This document shows positions 15,742 through 23,461 of a DNA stretch of 23,624 nucleotides, in pieces. Under the pieces are notes generated by a model. It made no database searches, had not been told where the DNA came from, and saw only the letters and a list, made by a program, of their open reading frames with translations. Each line of letters begins with the position of its first letter. The first letter of the stretch is position 1. The DNA lies in assembly GCA_050011535.1 (NCBI GenBank), contig JBEKIX010000042.1, positions 1-23,624 on the forward strand, given 5' to 3'. The stretch is from JAFNAG01 sp050011535. Its GTDB lineage: Bacteria; Acidobacteriota; UBA6911. The position numbers and the translations under genes are program-made.

Positions 15742-15918
15742 CAGTATTTGATCGTCGTATGCGCCCAATCCCAGCTGGACAAGCCCTCGCTGTTGACGGC
15801 CTTCACCGCTGTCCCATGCCTGATATGCGCGCTCCCAACGGTCGTCGAGAAGCTACGGATCGGCGCTCAGGGAAACGCATGTTACTATAAGAGTAAGAAT
15901 TGGTAGAAGTTTTTTCAC
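15742..15918 (-). pseudogene. Remnant of a secreted-protein gene: signal peptide joined out of frame to a C-terminal tail
   Basis: Reading leftward from a GTG at 15918, with GAGG spaced 6 bases upstream, the first 21 codons spell a good signal peptide, VKKLLPILTLIVTCVSLSAD, followed by P and an in-frame TAG (15853-15855). In another frame, from about 15852 to the TGA at 15742-15744, the sequence reads STTVGSAHIRHGTAVKAVNS, then EGLSSWDWAHTTIKY and stop. That tail looks like the last strands of a beta-sandwich or FN3-like secreted protein. The simplest reading is a gene whose middle was deleted, leaving both ends. It lies tail-on to the foldase gene. I do not know the parent family. Confidence 0.6.
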
Positions 15919-16131
15919 GATCAACCTCGCACTTACGTGCTGAGACTGGTAAAATCTCGCTTTAATAATTAGGCAGTGAGCCCATATCCTTAGGCGGAAG
16001 CCGGGGGTAGCATTTAGTCCGGGCAACATAGAGCATTTCGCGGCTGGGCCTCGGACTTTCCTACAGGTTTTCTGTTTACTAAGCGGGGGGAATTGCCTAT
16101 AAATGCGAGCAATATGGAGGTCTGTCGAATC
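15919..16131 (+). promoter_or_regulatory. Leader and promoter region of the Tes-like radical SAM gene
   Basis: TGGTAAAAT at 15947-15955 is an extended -10 element (TG-N-TAAAAT). The matching -35 is poor (TCGCAC at 15927, 3/6). A leader of about 170 bases would follow. It contains several G/C-rich short repeats (around 15990-16070) but no riboswitch I recognise. GGAGG at 16116-16120 provides the ribosome binding site for the ATG at 16132. Together with the pseudogene this accounts for the 370-bp stretch without an intact gene. Confidence 0.35.
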
Positions 16132-17748
16132 ATGGCATCGGTGCAGAAGGATATAGCGGGTCATCTGTCGAACACAAATTACAGCGGCGTTCCCATCAAC
16201 AACATTACCAGGGGCCTTCCCAAACAAGTCGAATCGATCTGTCCGGACCCGGACTGCGGCAAAGTTATCAATGCTCGTCTGTTTGCCGAAGACGGCAAGG
16301 TTTTCATGGACAAGACCTGTGCGCAGCACGGGTACTTTAAAGATCTATACTGGTCGGATGTCGACCTCTATCTCAAGGCTGAAAAATGGGACTTTGGCGA
16401 TGGCAAAGGGTTAACCAATCCAAATACTTACAGCGAAATCTGCCCTCGTGACTGCGGCATTTGCCAGAATCACACCAGTCACACTTCCCTCGGCAACATC
16501 GATCTTACCAACCGGTGTAACCTGACTTGCCCGATCTGCTTCGCCAATGCCAATGTGACAGGCAAGGTGTATGAGCCTACCAAAGAACAAGTGATGGAAA
16601 TGCTGCGTCTCTACCGAGGAGAGCAGCCGGTGCCGGGCAGGCTCGTCCAGTTTTCGGGCGGCGAACCGACGATCCATCCTGATTTCATTGAAATTCTTCG
16701 AGGGGCGCACGAGATCGGTTTCAGCCACATTCAGGTTGCCTCCAACGGAATCAAGTTTGCGGATCCCGATTTCACGATGCGCGCGGCGGAAGCAGGACTC
16801 CACACCATATACCTGCAGTTTGATGGAGTAGACGACGGTGTTTACCGGCAGATGCGCGGCCGCGACCTGCTGCAGTACAAGCTCAAGACCGTCGAGGCAG
16901 TCCGAAAGGCCGGCATCAAGATCGTCTTTGTCCCTACGATCGCAGGTGGGATCAACGAGGACCAGGTCGGCAAGATCCTCCAGTTCGCGTTGGACAATAT
17001 CGACGTAACCAGCGGCATCAGCTATCAGCCGGTGGCAATCACCGGCCGGATCAACTATGAGGAGCGGCGGAAGTTGCGCTTTACCCTTCCCGACCTTGTG
17101 CGCTGCATTGAAGAGCAGACGGGAATCGCGAACAGGGATGACTGGTACCCCTTGAGCTTCGTGCAGCCGGTGTCAAAAATCATCAGCTCGGTGCGCGGCG
17201 AGGATACGGTACATATCACGTGCCATCCGCATTGCTCGCTTGGCACCTACCTGTTTATCGAGCAGAGCACGGGTAAGGCGATTCCGATCACGCGGTTTAC
17301 CGACATCGAAGGAATGTTCAAGGAGATTGAGATCCAGGCCGGCAAAACCAAGGCCAGCCATTTCAAGCGCTTTGCTCAGATGAACGCGTTCTTCGCGCTG
17401 CAAAAGTACTACAAAAAGGACAAGGCCCCTGCCGGCCTCGATTTCACGAAATTCCTGCAAACGCTGGATGGTTTCTTCGACAAGGAAGCCGGAAGAGGCG
17501 AAAAAGACGGCACCTATACGAACAAGACCCTTCTCGTCGCCGGCATGCATTTCATGGACGCATACAACTACGAGTTGGAGCGCGTACGTCGGTGCGTCAT
17601 TCACTATGCGACGCCCGCCGGCCGGATAATACCGTTCTGTGCTTACAATGGCGGCCTCGTGCACCGCACCGCCATCGAGAACCAGTATTCCATCCCGATG
17701 GAGGAGTACCGGCGGCGCCTGAAGGGAGAAGCCCAGGGAACGGATTAG
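16132..17748 (+). CDS. Radical SAM enzyme of the tetraether-lipid-synthase (Tes/MJ0619) family
   Basis: From the ATG at 16132 the protein has 538 residues. In-frame starts at 16093 and 16114 lack ribosome binding sites. Cysteine layout: a rubredoxin-like N-terminal knuckle (C37-x4-C42, C63-x2-H66), a first CX3CX2C (C104, C108, C111; CPRDCGICQNHTSHT), and the radical SAM CX3CX2C (C129, C133, C136; DLTNRCNLTCPICFANANV). FSGGEPTIHP for SAM binding follows, then C364-HPH-C368, and C488/C503 in RRCVIHYATPAGRIIPFCAY. This double CX3CX2C pattern with extra clusters is that of archaeal Tes, which couples lipid tails into membrane-spanning tetraethers. Members of this family were earlier annotated as pterin methyltransferases. 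Bacterial homologues are candidates for joining fatty-acid tails into diabolic acids; here that is inference. A strong hairpin terminator follows. Confidence 0.85.
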   Translation: MASVQKDIAGHLSNTNYSGVPINNITRGLPKQVESICPDPDCGKVINARLFAEDGKVFMDKTCAQHGYFKDLYWSDVDLYLKAEKWDFGDGKGLTNPNTYSEICPRDCGICQNHTSHTSLGNIDLTNRCNLTCPICFANANVTGKVYEPTKEQVMEMLRLYRGEQPVPGRLVQFSGGEPTIHPDFIEILRGAHEIGFSHIQVASNGIKFADPDFTMRAAEAGLHTIYLQFDGVDDGVYRQMRGRDLLQYKLKTVEAVRKAGIKIVFVPTIAGGINEDQVGKILQFALDNIDVTSGISYQPVAITGRINYEERRKLRFTLPDLVRCIEEQTGIANRDDWYPLSFVQPVSKIISSVRGEDTVHITCHPHCSLGTYLFIEQSTGKAIPITRFTDIEGMFKEIEIQAGKTKASHFKRFAQMNAFFALQKYYKKDKAPAGLDFTKFLQTLDGFFDKEAGRGEKDGTYTNKTLLVAGMHFMDAYNYELERVRRCVIHYATPAGRIIPFCAYNGGLVHRTAIENQYSIPMEEYRRRLKGEAQGTD

Positions 17749-17773
17749 GCAGAATCGAAGTTCACGAATTTCC

Positions 17774-17803
17774 AAAGCGGAGATGCCGCCACATCTCCGC
17801 TTT
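17774..17803. terminator. Intrinsic terminator after the radical SAM gene
   Basis: AAAGCGGAGATG (17774-17785) and CATCTCCGCTTT (17792-17803) form a perfect 12-bp stem around the loop CCGCCA, 25 bp after the stop codon. The T-tract is short (TTT, then GATGTGTTT), so it may stop transcription only partly. It separates the radical SAM gene from the activase gene. Confidence 0.75.
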
Positions 17804-17838
17804 GATGTGTTTCGGGCTAGCTTCGATGCCGTCAACTT

Positions 17839-17898
17839 GATTCGAAATTCGAGATTCAATATTCTCAATCTCGAATCTCGAATTTCGAATCTCGAATC
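17839..17898. repeat. AT-rich TTCGA repeat, copy 1 (perfect 19-bp inverted repeat)
   Basis: GATTCGAAATTCGAGATTC (17839-17857) and its exact reverse complement (17873-17891) enclose a 15-base loop. One more TCGAATC follows. The same 19-mer recurs unchanged at 22808-22826. It is much more AT-rich than the surrounding genes. An upstream in-frame extension of the activase would translate it (NLESRISNLES), which argues for the later ATG at 17936 as the real start. Confidence 0.8.
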
Positions 17899-17935
17899 AG
17901 GCTCGGCCGATCACAGCGAGTGGAAGTGTTCGCAT

Positions 17936-20900
17936 ATGTCAATATTCATCGGGATCGACCTCGGCTCCGTGAGCGTTAAGGCAGCGCTGTTCTCACGCGA
18001 TCCGGCCGATACTCCTTTTTTTATAAAGCACTCAACCGATCCACGGTTCCAATCGGTCCGCAATCTGGTTGCTCCTTCAGGGGAAGAAAGCTGGTTCGCA
18101 GTTACGCGCTATGCGCGCATCGCCGGCAATCCTCTCAAGCAGACGCGGGAGTTGCTCGAGGACCTGGTAGCCCTGATGGACCGCAGTCGTCTCGGAGCGG
18201 TCGCGGGTACCGGCAGAGGCGTGAATCTTCTCAATTCCGAGTTTGGTATCAGCAAACAGAACGAGTTCCGCGCGCTCTGCAAGGCGGTGGAACTCTTGCT
18301 TCCCAACGTACTGACGCTGTTTGAAATGGGCGGTGAGAACTCGAAGTACATCCGCTTCGACCGTCATGGCGATGGGGGCCGACTCGGCATCGCCGACTAC
18401 CAGACCAATGGAGATTGCGCGGCAGGGACGGGCGGTTTTCTCGACCAGCAGGCCGGACGTCTGCGTTTTAGAGTGGAAGAAATCGGCGACATTGTGCTCG
18501 GCACCAAGCGCGCAGCGCAGATTGCAGGACGCTGCTCCGTGTTTGCCAAGAGCGACATGATCCACTCGCAGCAGAAGGGATTTACGCCGGAGGAGATTCT
18601 GAAAGGCCTCTGCGATGCGGTCGCCCGCAATTTCAAAAGCGCAATCACGAAAGGGAAGGAAATACTGCCCGAAGTGTGTTTCGTAGGAGGGGTGGCGTCG
18701 AACCGGGGCGTGGTGCAGGCAATCGAATCATCCTTCGGCTGGGAAGCGGGAACGCTGCGGGTGCCTGAGGATCACACGGCCTTCGGAGCCATCGGAAGCG
18801 CCATTCTCGCGGAGGATCTTGCGCGCTCGGAAAGCCGCGACAATCCGGCGTTCAGCCTCGAGCGAAAATCAGAGCCACAACAGATCCCCAGCGCTCCGCG
18901 GCTCTCGATGGAGAATGTCGTGCTCCTGCGCAACCGCATGGTTGCGATCCCGTCCTCGGAGATTACCGACACGCGCGATGCATTTCTGGGCATCGACATC
19001 GGTTCGGTGAGCACCAACCTGGTTGTGATCGATACCGACCGCAACGTGCTTAAGGAAATCTACCTGCGGACAGACGGCCGGCCGATCGAAGTGGTCAGCC
19101 GCGGCCTGCGCGAGATTGAACAGGAACTTGGCGGGAAAATCCGCATTTGCGGCGTGGGCACCACCGGCTCCGGGCGCGAGCTCATTGGCGAACTGGTCGG
19201 CGCCGACACGGTCAACGACGAAATCACCGCCCATAAGACAGGCGCAGCCTTCATCGATAAGACCATTCTCGGTCTGGGCGTGGACACCATCTTTGAAATC
19301 GGCGGCCAGGACGCGAAGTTCATCAGCCTCGAAGAGGGAATCGTCGTTGATTTCGCCATGAACGAGGCGTGTGCTGCCGGCACCGGCAGCTTCCTGGAGG
19401 AGCGCGCGAAGGAACTCGGCGTGCGCATCGAAAACGACTTCGCGAGCATCGCATTGTCGAGTGAAGAGCCGCTCCGGCTCGGCGAGCGCTGCACGGTCTT
19501 CATGGAGCGCGACGTCAACAGCTACCTCCAACGAGGCGCGTCTCTGGACAAGATCGTCGCGGGCCTGGCCTATTCGGTGGCCACCAATTACATCAACCGC
19601 GTCGTGCGGGGCCGCAAAATCGGCGAGGTGATCTTCTTCCAGGGAGGAACCGCATACAACGATGCCGTGGCCGCGGCTTTCTCCTCGATTCTGCGCAAGC
19701 GCATCATCGTGCCGCCGTTCAACGGTGTGATGGGAGCGCTGGGCGTGGCATTGCTTGCTCTGGAAAAGATGACCAACAAGCGTCAACCCAGCGAGTTCCG
19801 AGGATTCGACCTGGACAAGGTCAATTACAGCATCCTGGAGTTCACCTGCAAGGGGTGCACAAATTTCTGCCAGATGCAGCGTTTTACCGTGGAAGGCGAA
19901 CAGACCTATTGGGGTGACAAGTGCTCCGAGCGCTATCGCAAGGCCGTTAAGTGTGAGCACGAACCGGTGATTGAGAATCTCGTCGAATACCGCCGCAGCC
20001 TGCTGCTGGCAGATTATGATCCGGAATTCGGCGATGGGCCCGTTATCGGCATCCCCCTCAGCATGTCCACCTACGAGTGGTCGCCGTTCTGGCTAAACGT
20101 CCTGCGCGCTTTGAAAATCCGCGTGCTGCTGTCGGAACAGACCAACAACGACATCATTAAACTCGGGCTCGAGTCGGTGGTTTCCGAACCGTGTTTCCCG
20201 ATCCAGGTGGCGCACGGCCACATCCGCTGGCTGATCGAGAAGAAGGCCGATTTTATCCTGGTGCCCAACTACATTGCAGCGCCCGGCGCCATTGACGATA
20301 AGCCTTCCTTTTTCTGTCCCTGGAATCAGACTCTGCCCTTCGTTGCACGCGTAGCCCCGTATATCAGCGATTACAAATCGCGCATTGTTTCCCCGACGCT
20401 CTGGTTCAACCACGGAGTAAGGGAGGTTGCCCGCGCGATACGTGACGCATTCCGGCAGGCCGGCATCCGCCGCAGCCTGCACGAGTTCGAGTCGGCCGTC
20501 GAACGCGGATTGGCCGCCGGAGAAGCATTCCAGCAGAACCTGCTGCGCGCCGGCGCCAAAGCCCTGGCCGCCATTTCCGACTGCGGCGATCACGGGATTG
20601 TCCTCCTGGGCAGGCCCTACAACATTTACGACAAAGGAATCAACCTCGACATCGCGACCAAAATGCGCAAGTACTATGGGGCAAACGTTCTGGGCCTCGA
20701 CTTTCTCGACCTCAAGGACATCGACACCACCCGATTTCACGAAAACATGTTTTGGAGTTACGGCAGTAAGATCCTGTCGGCGGCCGCATTCGTCAAAGAC
20801 AAACCTCACCTGCATCTCGTTTATATCACCAATTTCAAATGCGGGCCGGACTCGTACATCAAGCACTTCATCACAGAAATATCGGGACGGCCTTTCCTTA

Positions 20901-21034
20901 CCTTGCAGTTCGACGGGCACAACAGCGATGCCGGGATGCTCACGCGTTGCGAGGCGTATCTGGACAGCAAAGGAGTCTTACGCAGATGGGGTTCGACCCA
21001 GCAGGAGATGCCTGCGAGCGCAAGCAATCCATAA
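17936..21034 (+). CDS. CoA-enzyme activase with two ASKHA ATPase domains and a DUF2229-like domain
   Basis: This 1032-residue protein belongs to the BadF/BadG/HgdC activase group, which uses ATP hydrolysis to push electrons from ferredoxin onto dehydratases, reductases or double-cubane proteins. ASKHA domain 1 (about 1-310) starts FIGIDLGSVSVKAALFS and has EMGGENSKYIRF, GDCAAGTGGFLDQQ and GRCSVFAKSD. Domain 2 (about 345-620) has FLGIDIGSVSTN, FEIGGQDAKFI, NEACAAGTGSFLEERA and GERCTVFMERD. Each domain keeps the two cysteines that hold the bridging [4Fe-4S] cluster. The DUF2229-like part (about 625-1030) has FTCKGCTNFCQMQRF, GDKCSERY, VSEPCFPIQVAHGHI and VLLGRPYNIYDKGIN. In many relatives the next gene's domain is fused on. 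The physiological target is unknown. Confidence 0.9.
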   Translation: MSIFIGIDLGSVSVKAALFSRDPADTPFFIKHSTDPRFQSVRNLVAPSGEESWFAVTRYARIAGNPLKQTRELLEDLVALMDRSRLGAVAGTGRGVNLLNSEFGISKQNEFRALCKAVELLLPNVLTLFEMGGENSKYIRFDRHGDGGRLGIADYQTNGDCAAGTGGFLDQQAGRLRFRVEEIGDIVLGTKRAAQIAGRCSVFAKSDMIHSQQKGFTPEEILKGLCDAVARNFKSAITKGKEILPEVCFVGGVASNRGVVQAIESSFGWEAGTLRVPEDHTAFGAIGSAILAEDLARSESRDNPAFSLERKSEPQQIPSAPRLSMENVVLLRNRMVAIPSSEITDTRDAFLGIDIGSVSTNLVVIDTDRNVLKEIYLRTDGRPIEVVSRGLREIEQELGGKIRICGVGTTGSGRELIGELVGADTVNDEITAHKTGAAFIDKTILGLGVDTIFEIGGQDAKFISLEEGIVVDFAMNEACAAGTGSFLEERAKELGVRIENDFASIALSSEEPLRLGERCTVFMERDVNSYLQRGASLDKIVAGLAYSVATNYINRVVRGRKIGEVIFFQGGTAYNDAVAAAFSSILRKRIIVPPFNGVMGALGVALLALEKMTNKRQPSEFRGFDLDKVNYSILEFTCKGCTNFCQMQRFTVEGEQTYWGDKCSERYRKAVKCEHEPVIENLVEYRRSLLLADYDPEFGDGPVIGIPLSMSTYEWSPFWLNVLRALKIRVLLSEQTNNDIIKLGLESVVSEPCFPIQVAHGHIRWLIEKKADFILVPNYIAAPGAIDDKPSFFCPWNQTLPFVARVAPYISDYKSRIVSPTLWFNHGVREVARAIRDAFRQAGIRRSLHEFESAVERGLAAGEAFQQNLLRAGAKALAAISDCGDHGIVLLGRPYNIYDKGINLDIATKMRKYYGANVLGLDFLDLKDIDTTRFHENMFWSYGSKILSAAAFVKDKPHLHLVYITNFKCGPDSYIKHFITEISGRPFLTLQFDGHNSDAGMLTRCEAYLDSKGVLRRWGSTQQEMPASASNP

Positions 21035-22269
21035 AAGGAAGAAAACTGTGGGTGCCGCAGATGAGCTACAGCGGCGCTGTCGCGTTTGCCGCGGCATTCC
21101 GCAGCGTGGGCATTGATGCCGAGGTCTGCCCAGACTCCGATGCGCGCACGCTCGAATTGGGAGGGCGCCATACTTCCGGAGAAGAGTGTCTTCCCGCGCG
21201 CGTCACCCTGGGCAATTTTCTGAAGGTAGTCGAGCTGCCTGATTTTGTTCCGGAAAAGACGGCTTTCTTCATGCCGACCGCCGATGGACCGTGCCGTTTC
21301 GGACAATATGCTCCCTACCTCCGCAAAGTTCTGCGCGATGTCGGCCTTCAGGACGTCATGGTGTTTTCCCCCACCAGTCGCGACGGCTACAAGGAAATGG
21401 GCGACCAGGTGAACGAACTGCAGCGCAATGCGCTGCGCGGACTTATCGCGGCGGATGCCCTGCGCAAGATGCTCCACAAGACGCGCCCCTATGAAATCCG
21501 TCCGGGAGATACGGCCGCGGCTCACCGGCGCGCCGTCGGCAGCGTGGAGAAGGTGATCGAACGGCCGGGCGTTCCGACCGAACAGCGCATGAAGCGTCTC
21601 GTCGAGGCGCTGGCGGAAGCGCGGGAGGAGTTCCACCGAATCCCGGTCCGAAATTCGCAGAGACGCCCTCTGATCGGCGTGGTGGGTGAAATTTTCTGCC
21701 GTCTTACGCCCTTCACCAACGATTTCCTGATCCGCAAGATCGAGGAGTTCGGCGGTGAATGCACCCTGGCGCACATCGTGGAATGGGTGTGGTACACGAA
21801 TCTCGAGCATCGCAAGCGCCTCGTGCAGACAGGCCAGATGTTTTCCAAGGCCATGCTTACCGTGAACATCAAGAACCACATCCAGCATAAAGACGAGCAT
21901 CGGCTCTACAAAGTTTTCGAGGATGACTTTCGCGGCTATGAGGAACCCAGCGTCCGGGAAATCTTCGAGTATTCCCATCCCTACCTCCCGCACACGGGCG
22001 CGCTCGGAGAGATGACTCTCAGCGTGGGTAAGGCAGTGTTTCATTACCACCAGGGATGCGACGGTGTGGTGGACATCTCGCCTTTTACCTGCATGAACGG
22101 CATTGTCACCGAGGCGGTCTATCCCACGATCAGCGCCGACCTGGACCATATTCCGATCCGAAACTTCTTTTTCGACGGCACCCAAACAGACCTCGACCGG
22201 GACGTCGGAATCTTCATGGAACTGGCCTGTACTTACCAGGCGCGCAAGAAACGGCCGCGCCAAGGATAG
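20986..22269 (+). CDS. HGD-D-like (2-hydroxyacyl-CoA dehydratase/DUF2229-type) partner of the activase
   Basis: This 427-residue protein continues where large fused activases normally go on. Segments are GRKLWVPQMSYSGAVAFAAA, LELGGRHTSGEECLPARVTL, PTADGPCRFGQYAPYLRKVL, VVGEIFCRLTPFTNDFLI, LAHIVEWVWYTNLEHRK and GCDGVVDISPFTCMNGIVTE. The VVGEIF and DISPFTCMNGI segments resemble the HGD-D fold of HgdB/BcrB-type subunits, with cysteines able to hold an Fe-S cluster. The ATG at 20986 overlaps the activase gene by 49 bp in another frame and has AGGAG at 20971-20975. It therefore looks like a translationally coupled split gene. A frameshift in an ancestral fused gene is the alternative; I see no obvious slippery site. 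It probably forms a complex with the activase. Confidence 0.85.
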   Translation: MGFDPAGDACERKQSIKGRKLWVPQMSYSGAVAFAAAFRSVGIDAEVCPDSDARTLELGGRHTSGEECLPARVTLGNFLKVVELPDFVPEKTAFFMPTADGPCRFGQYAPYLRKVLRDVGLQDVMVFSPTSRDGYKEMGDQVNELQRNALRGLIAADALRKMLHKTRPYEIRPGDTAAAHRRAVGSVEKVIERPGVPTEQRMKRLVEALAEAREEFHRIPVRNSQRRPLIGVVGEIFCRLTPFTNDFLIRKIEEFGGECTLAHIVEWVWYTNLEHRKRLVQTGQMFSKAMLTVNIKNHIQHKDEHRLYKVFEDDFRGYEEPSVREIFEYSHPYLPHTGALGEMTLSVGKAVFHYHQGCDGVVDISPFTCMNGIVTEAVYPTISADLDHIPIRNFFFDGTQTDLDRDVGIFMELACTYQARKKRPRQG

Positions 22270-22279
22270 AAATGCTCCT

Positions 22280-22834
22280 ATGCCGGAGAACATCGAGATA
22301 AAGGCCAGAGCAAAGGATTTCTCAAGGCAGTGCCAACTTGCCCAACAGGCAAGCGGCTCCTCCGGCGAGATTATCCTGCAGGAGGATACGTTCTTCGATG
22401 TCGCGAGAGGCAGACTCAAACTCCGCATCCTGTCTGCCAGCCAGGGCGAACTAATTTATTACGAGCGCATCGATGTCGCGGTGCCGAGGAAATCGGAGTA
22501 TTACGTGGCGCAATCGAGCACGCCGAAGTCGCTCGCGACGGTCCTCTGCGCGACCCTTCACGTTCGCGGCACCGTGAAGAAAAGGCGCACTCTATACAAG
22601 GCCGGACAAACCCGGATTCACATGGATGAGGTCGAAGGGCTGGGATGCTTCATCGAGCTGGAAGTGGTTCTGGAGCGCGGCCAGGACGAGGCGGAAGGGA
22701 TGAGGATTGCTCGAGAGTTCATGGATCGTCTGGAAATCGCGGAAGAGGACCTGCTTGCCCAGGCTTACGTGGATCTGCTGATGTCCGCGACTGATTCGAA
22801 AATTCGAGATTCGAAATTCGAGATTCGAGATTGA
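22280..22834 (+). CDS. CYTH-domain protein (class IV adenylate cyclase/thiamine-triphosphatase-like)
   Basis: This 184-residue protein has the CYTH tunnel fold: NIEIKAR at the N-terminus (the ExExK-type strand with Asn in the first position), EDTFFDVARGRLKLRIL, IYYER, VKKRRTLY, and then RIHMDEVEGLGCFIELEVV with the acidic metal-binding residues. CYTH enzymes act on triphosphates with Mg or Mn; members include CyaB cyclases, thiamine triphosphatases and inorganic triphosphatases. Substrate cannot be decided. The ATG lies 10 bp after the previous stop. The last 13 residues (DSKIRDSKFEIRD) are encoded by an AT-rich repeat that also occurs between genes, so the original C-terminus was probably near LLMSAT and the repeat supplied a new stop. 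Confidence 0.85.
   Translation: MPENIEIKARAKDFSRQCQLAQQASGSSGEIILQEDTFFDVARGRLKLRILSASQGELIYYERIDVAVPRKSEYYVAQSSTPKSLATVLCATLHVRGTVKKRRTLYKAGQTRIHMDEVEGLGCFIELEVVLERGQDEAEGMRIAREFMDRLEIAEEDLLAQAYVDLLMSATDSKIRDSKFEIRD
22793..22833. repeat. AT-rich TTCGA repeat, copy 2 (overlaps the 3' end of the CYTH gene)
   Basis: Several units of GATTCGA(A)ATTCGA follow one another and include GATTCGAAATTCGAGATTC (22808-22826), identical to copy 1 about 5 kb upstream. Here the units are mostly direct repeats and there is no second full inverted arm. The repeat is translated as the CYTH C-terminal tail. Confidence 0.8.
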
Positions 22835-22963
22835 GAGAGACAAGCACGCACGTGTGTGAGGCTCCGGAAAGAACCTTGTACATTTTCCAGACACCACTCG
22901 CATTGTCTAATGCAGGCGGAGAAAGACCGCTCGATCGGCCGTCGGTCACTTTGAGGATCAGGA

Positions 22964-23389
22964 ATGCGCTTCTGGGTCGGAGTGACGGACAACGAATGGT
23001 TTGAGTTTCTGCGAAAGCTGAGTCCGGATGAGGTGAATTTCTGGCGACCGAGCGGCAGGGAATTTTCCGTGCTCGAACCCGGAGGCCCGTTTCTGTTCAA
23101 GCTTCACAGCCCGACGAACTACATAGTCGGCGGGGGATTTTTTGTCCGGAGTGAAAGGCTGCCGCTTTCACTCACCTGGGAGGTGTTCGGCGAAAAGAAC
23201 GGCGCCCCGAGCCGTCCTGAGTTCGAATGGCTGATTCGCAAACACCGGGGGCACGATAAATTGGATCCCGACGTCGGATGCATCATCCTGAATCAACCTC
23301 TCTTCGAAACCTGGGACGCTGACCGGTTTTTGAAAACTCCTGAAGATCCGGCCGCGTTTCCACACCTGCGCCTCAAGAATACCGGTTAG
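22964..23389 (+). pseudogene. Probable truncated HNH-endonuclease-type protein (N-terminal domain only)
   Basis: This 141-residue frame starts MRFWVGVTDNEWFEFLRKL and continues EVNFWRPSG, PGGPFLFKLHSPTNYIVGGG, LTWEVFGEKNGAPSRPEFEW and GCIILNQPLF. I recognise this as the N-terminal domain of restriction-like HNH endonucleases of about 300 residues (from memory, not searched). Those carry the HNH nuclease near the C-terminus. Here the match stops after about residue 115, the end (DPAAFPHLRLKNTG) looks unrelated, and no HNH motif is seen downstream in any frame. GAGGATCAGGA lies just before the ATG. It could still be expressed as a stand-alone domain. The following DNA is AT-richer and looks rearranged. 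Confidence 0.55.
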
Positions 23390-23397
23390 CGTCCCTA

Positions 23398-23416
23398 GTT
23401 TTTCTACCAGAAAAAC
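23398..23416. other. AT-rich hairpin after the HNH-type fragment
   Basis: GTTTTTC (23398-23404) and GAAAAAC (23410-23416) form a perfect 7-bp stem around TACCA, 9 bp after the stop codon. With no G/C-rich stem it is a weak terminator candidate. It may mark the edge of a rearranged segment. Confidence 0.3.
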
Positions 23417-23461
23417 ATCGGCTACGTTGGATTTTTGGGCAGCTCCTCTTACTTATCTCAC

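Noticed and set aside
15928..15939. The 12-mer TCGCACTTACGT shared with the end of the window (about 23569-23580)
   Set aside because: The match does not extend to either side and the contexts differ, so chance is the simplest reading.
20986..21034. Programmed ribosomal frameshift joining the activase and the HGD-D-like protein
   Set aside because: There is no X-XXY-YYZ heptamer near the end of the activase frame, and the downstream gene has its own ATG and AGGAG, so ordinary overlapping genes explain it.
20821..22428. A 535-codon open frame on the minus strand opposite the HGD-D-like gene, and a similar 363-codon frame opposite the activase (18869-19960)
   Set aside because: Both are antisense shadows of strongly coding plus-strand genes in GC-rich DNA. 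Their translations show no domain I recognise and no ribosome binding site.
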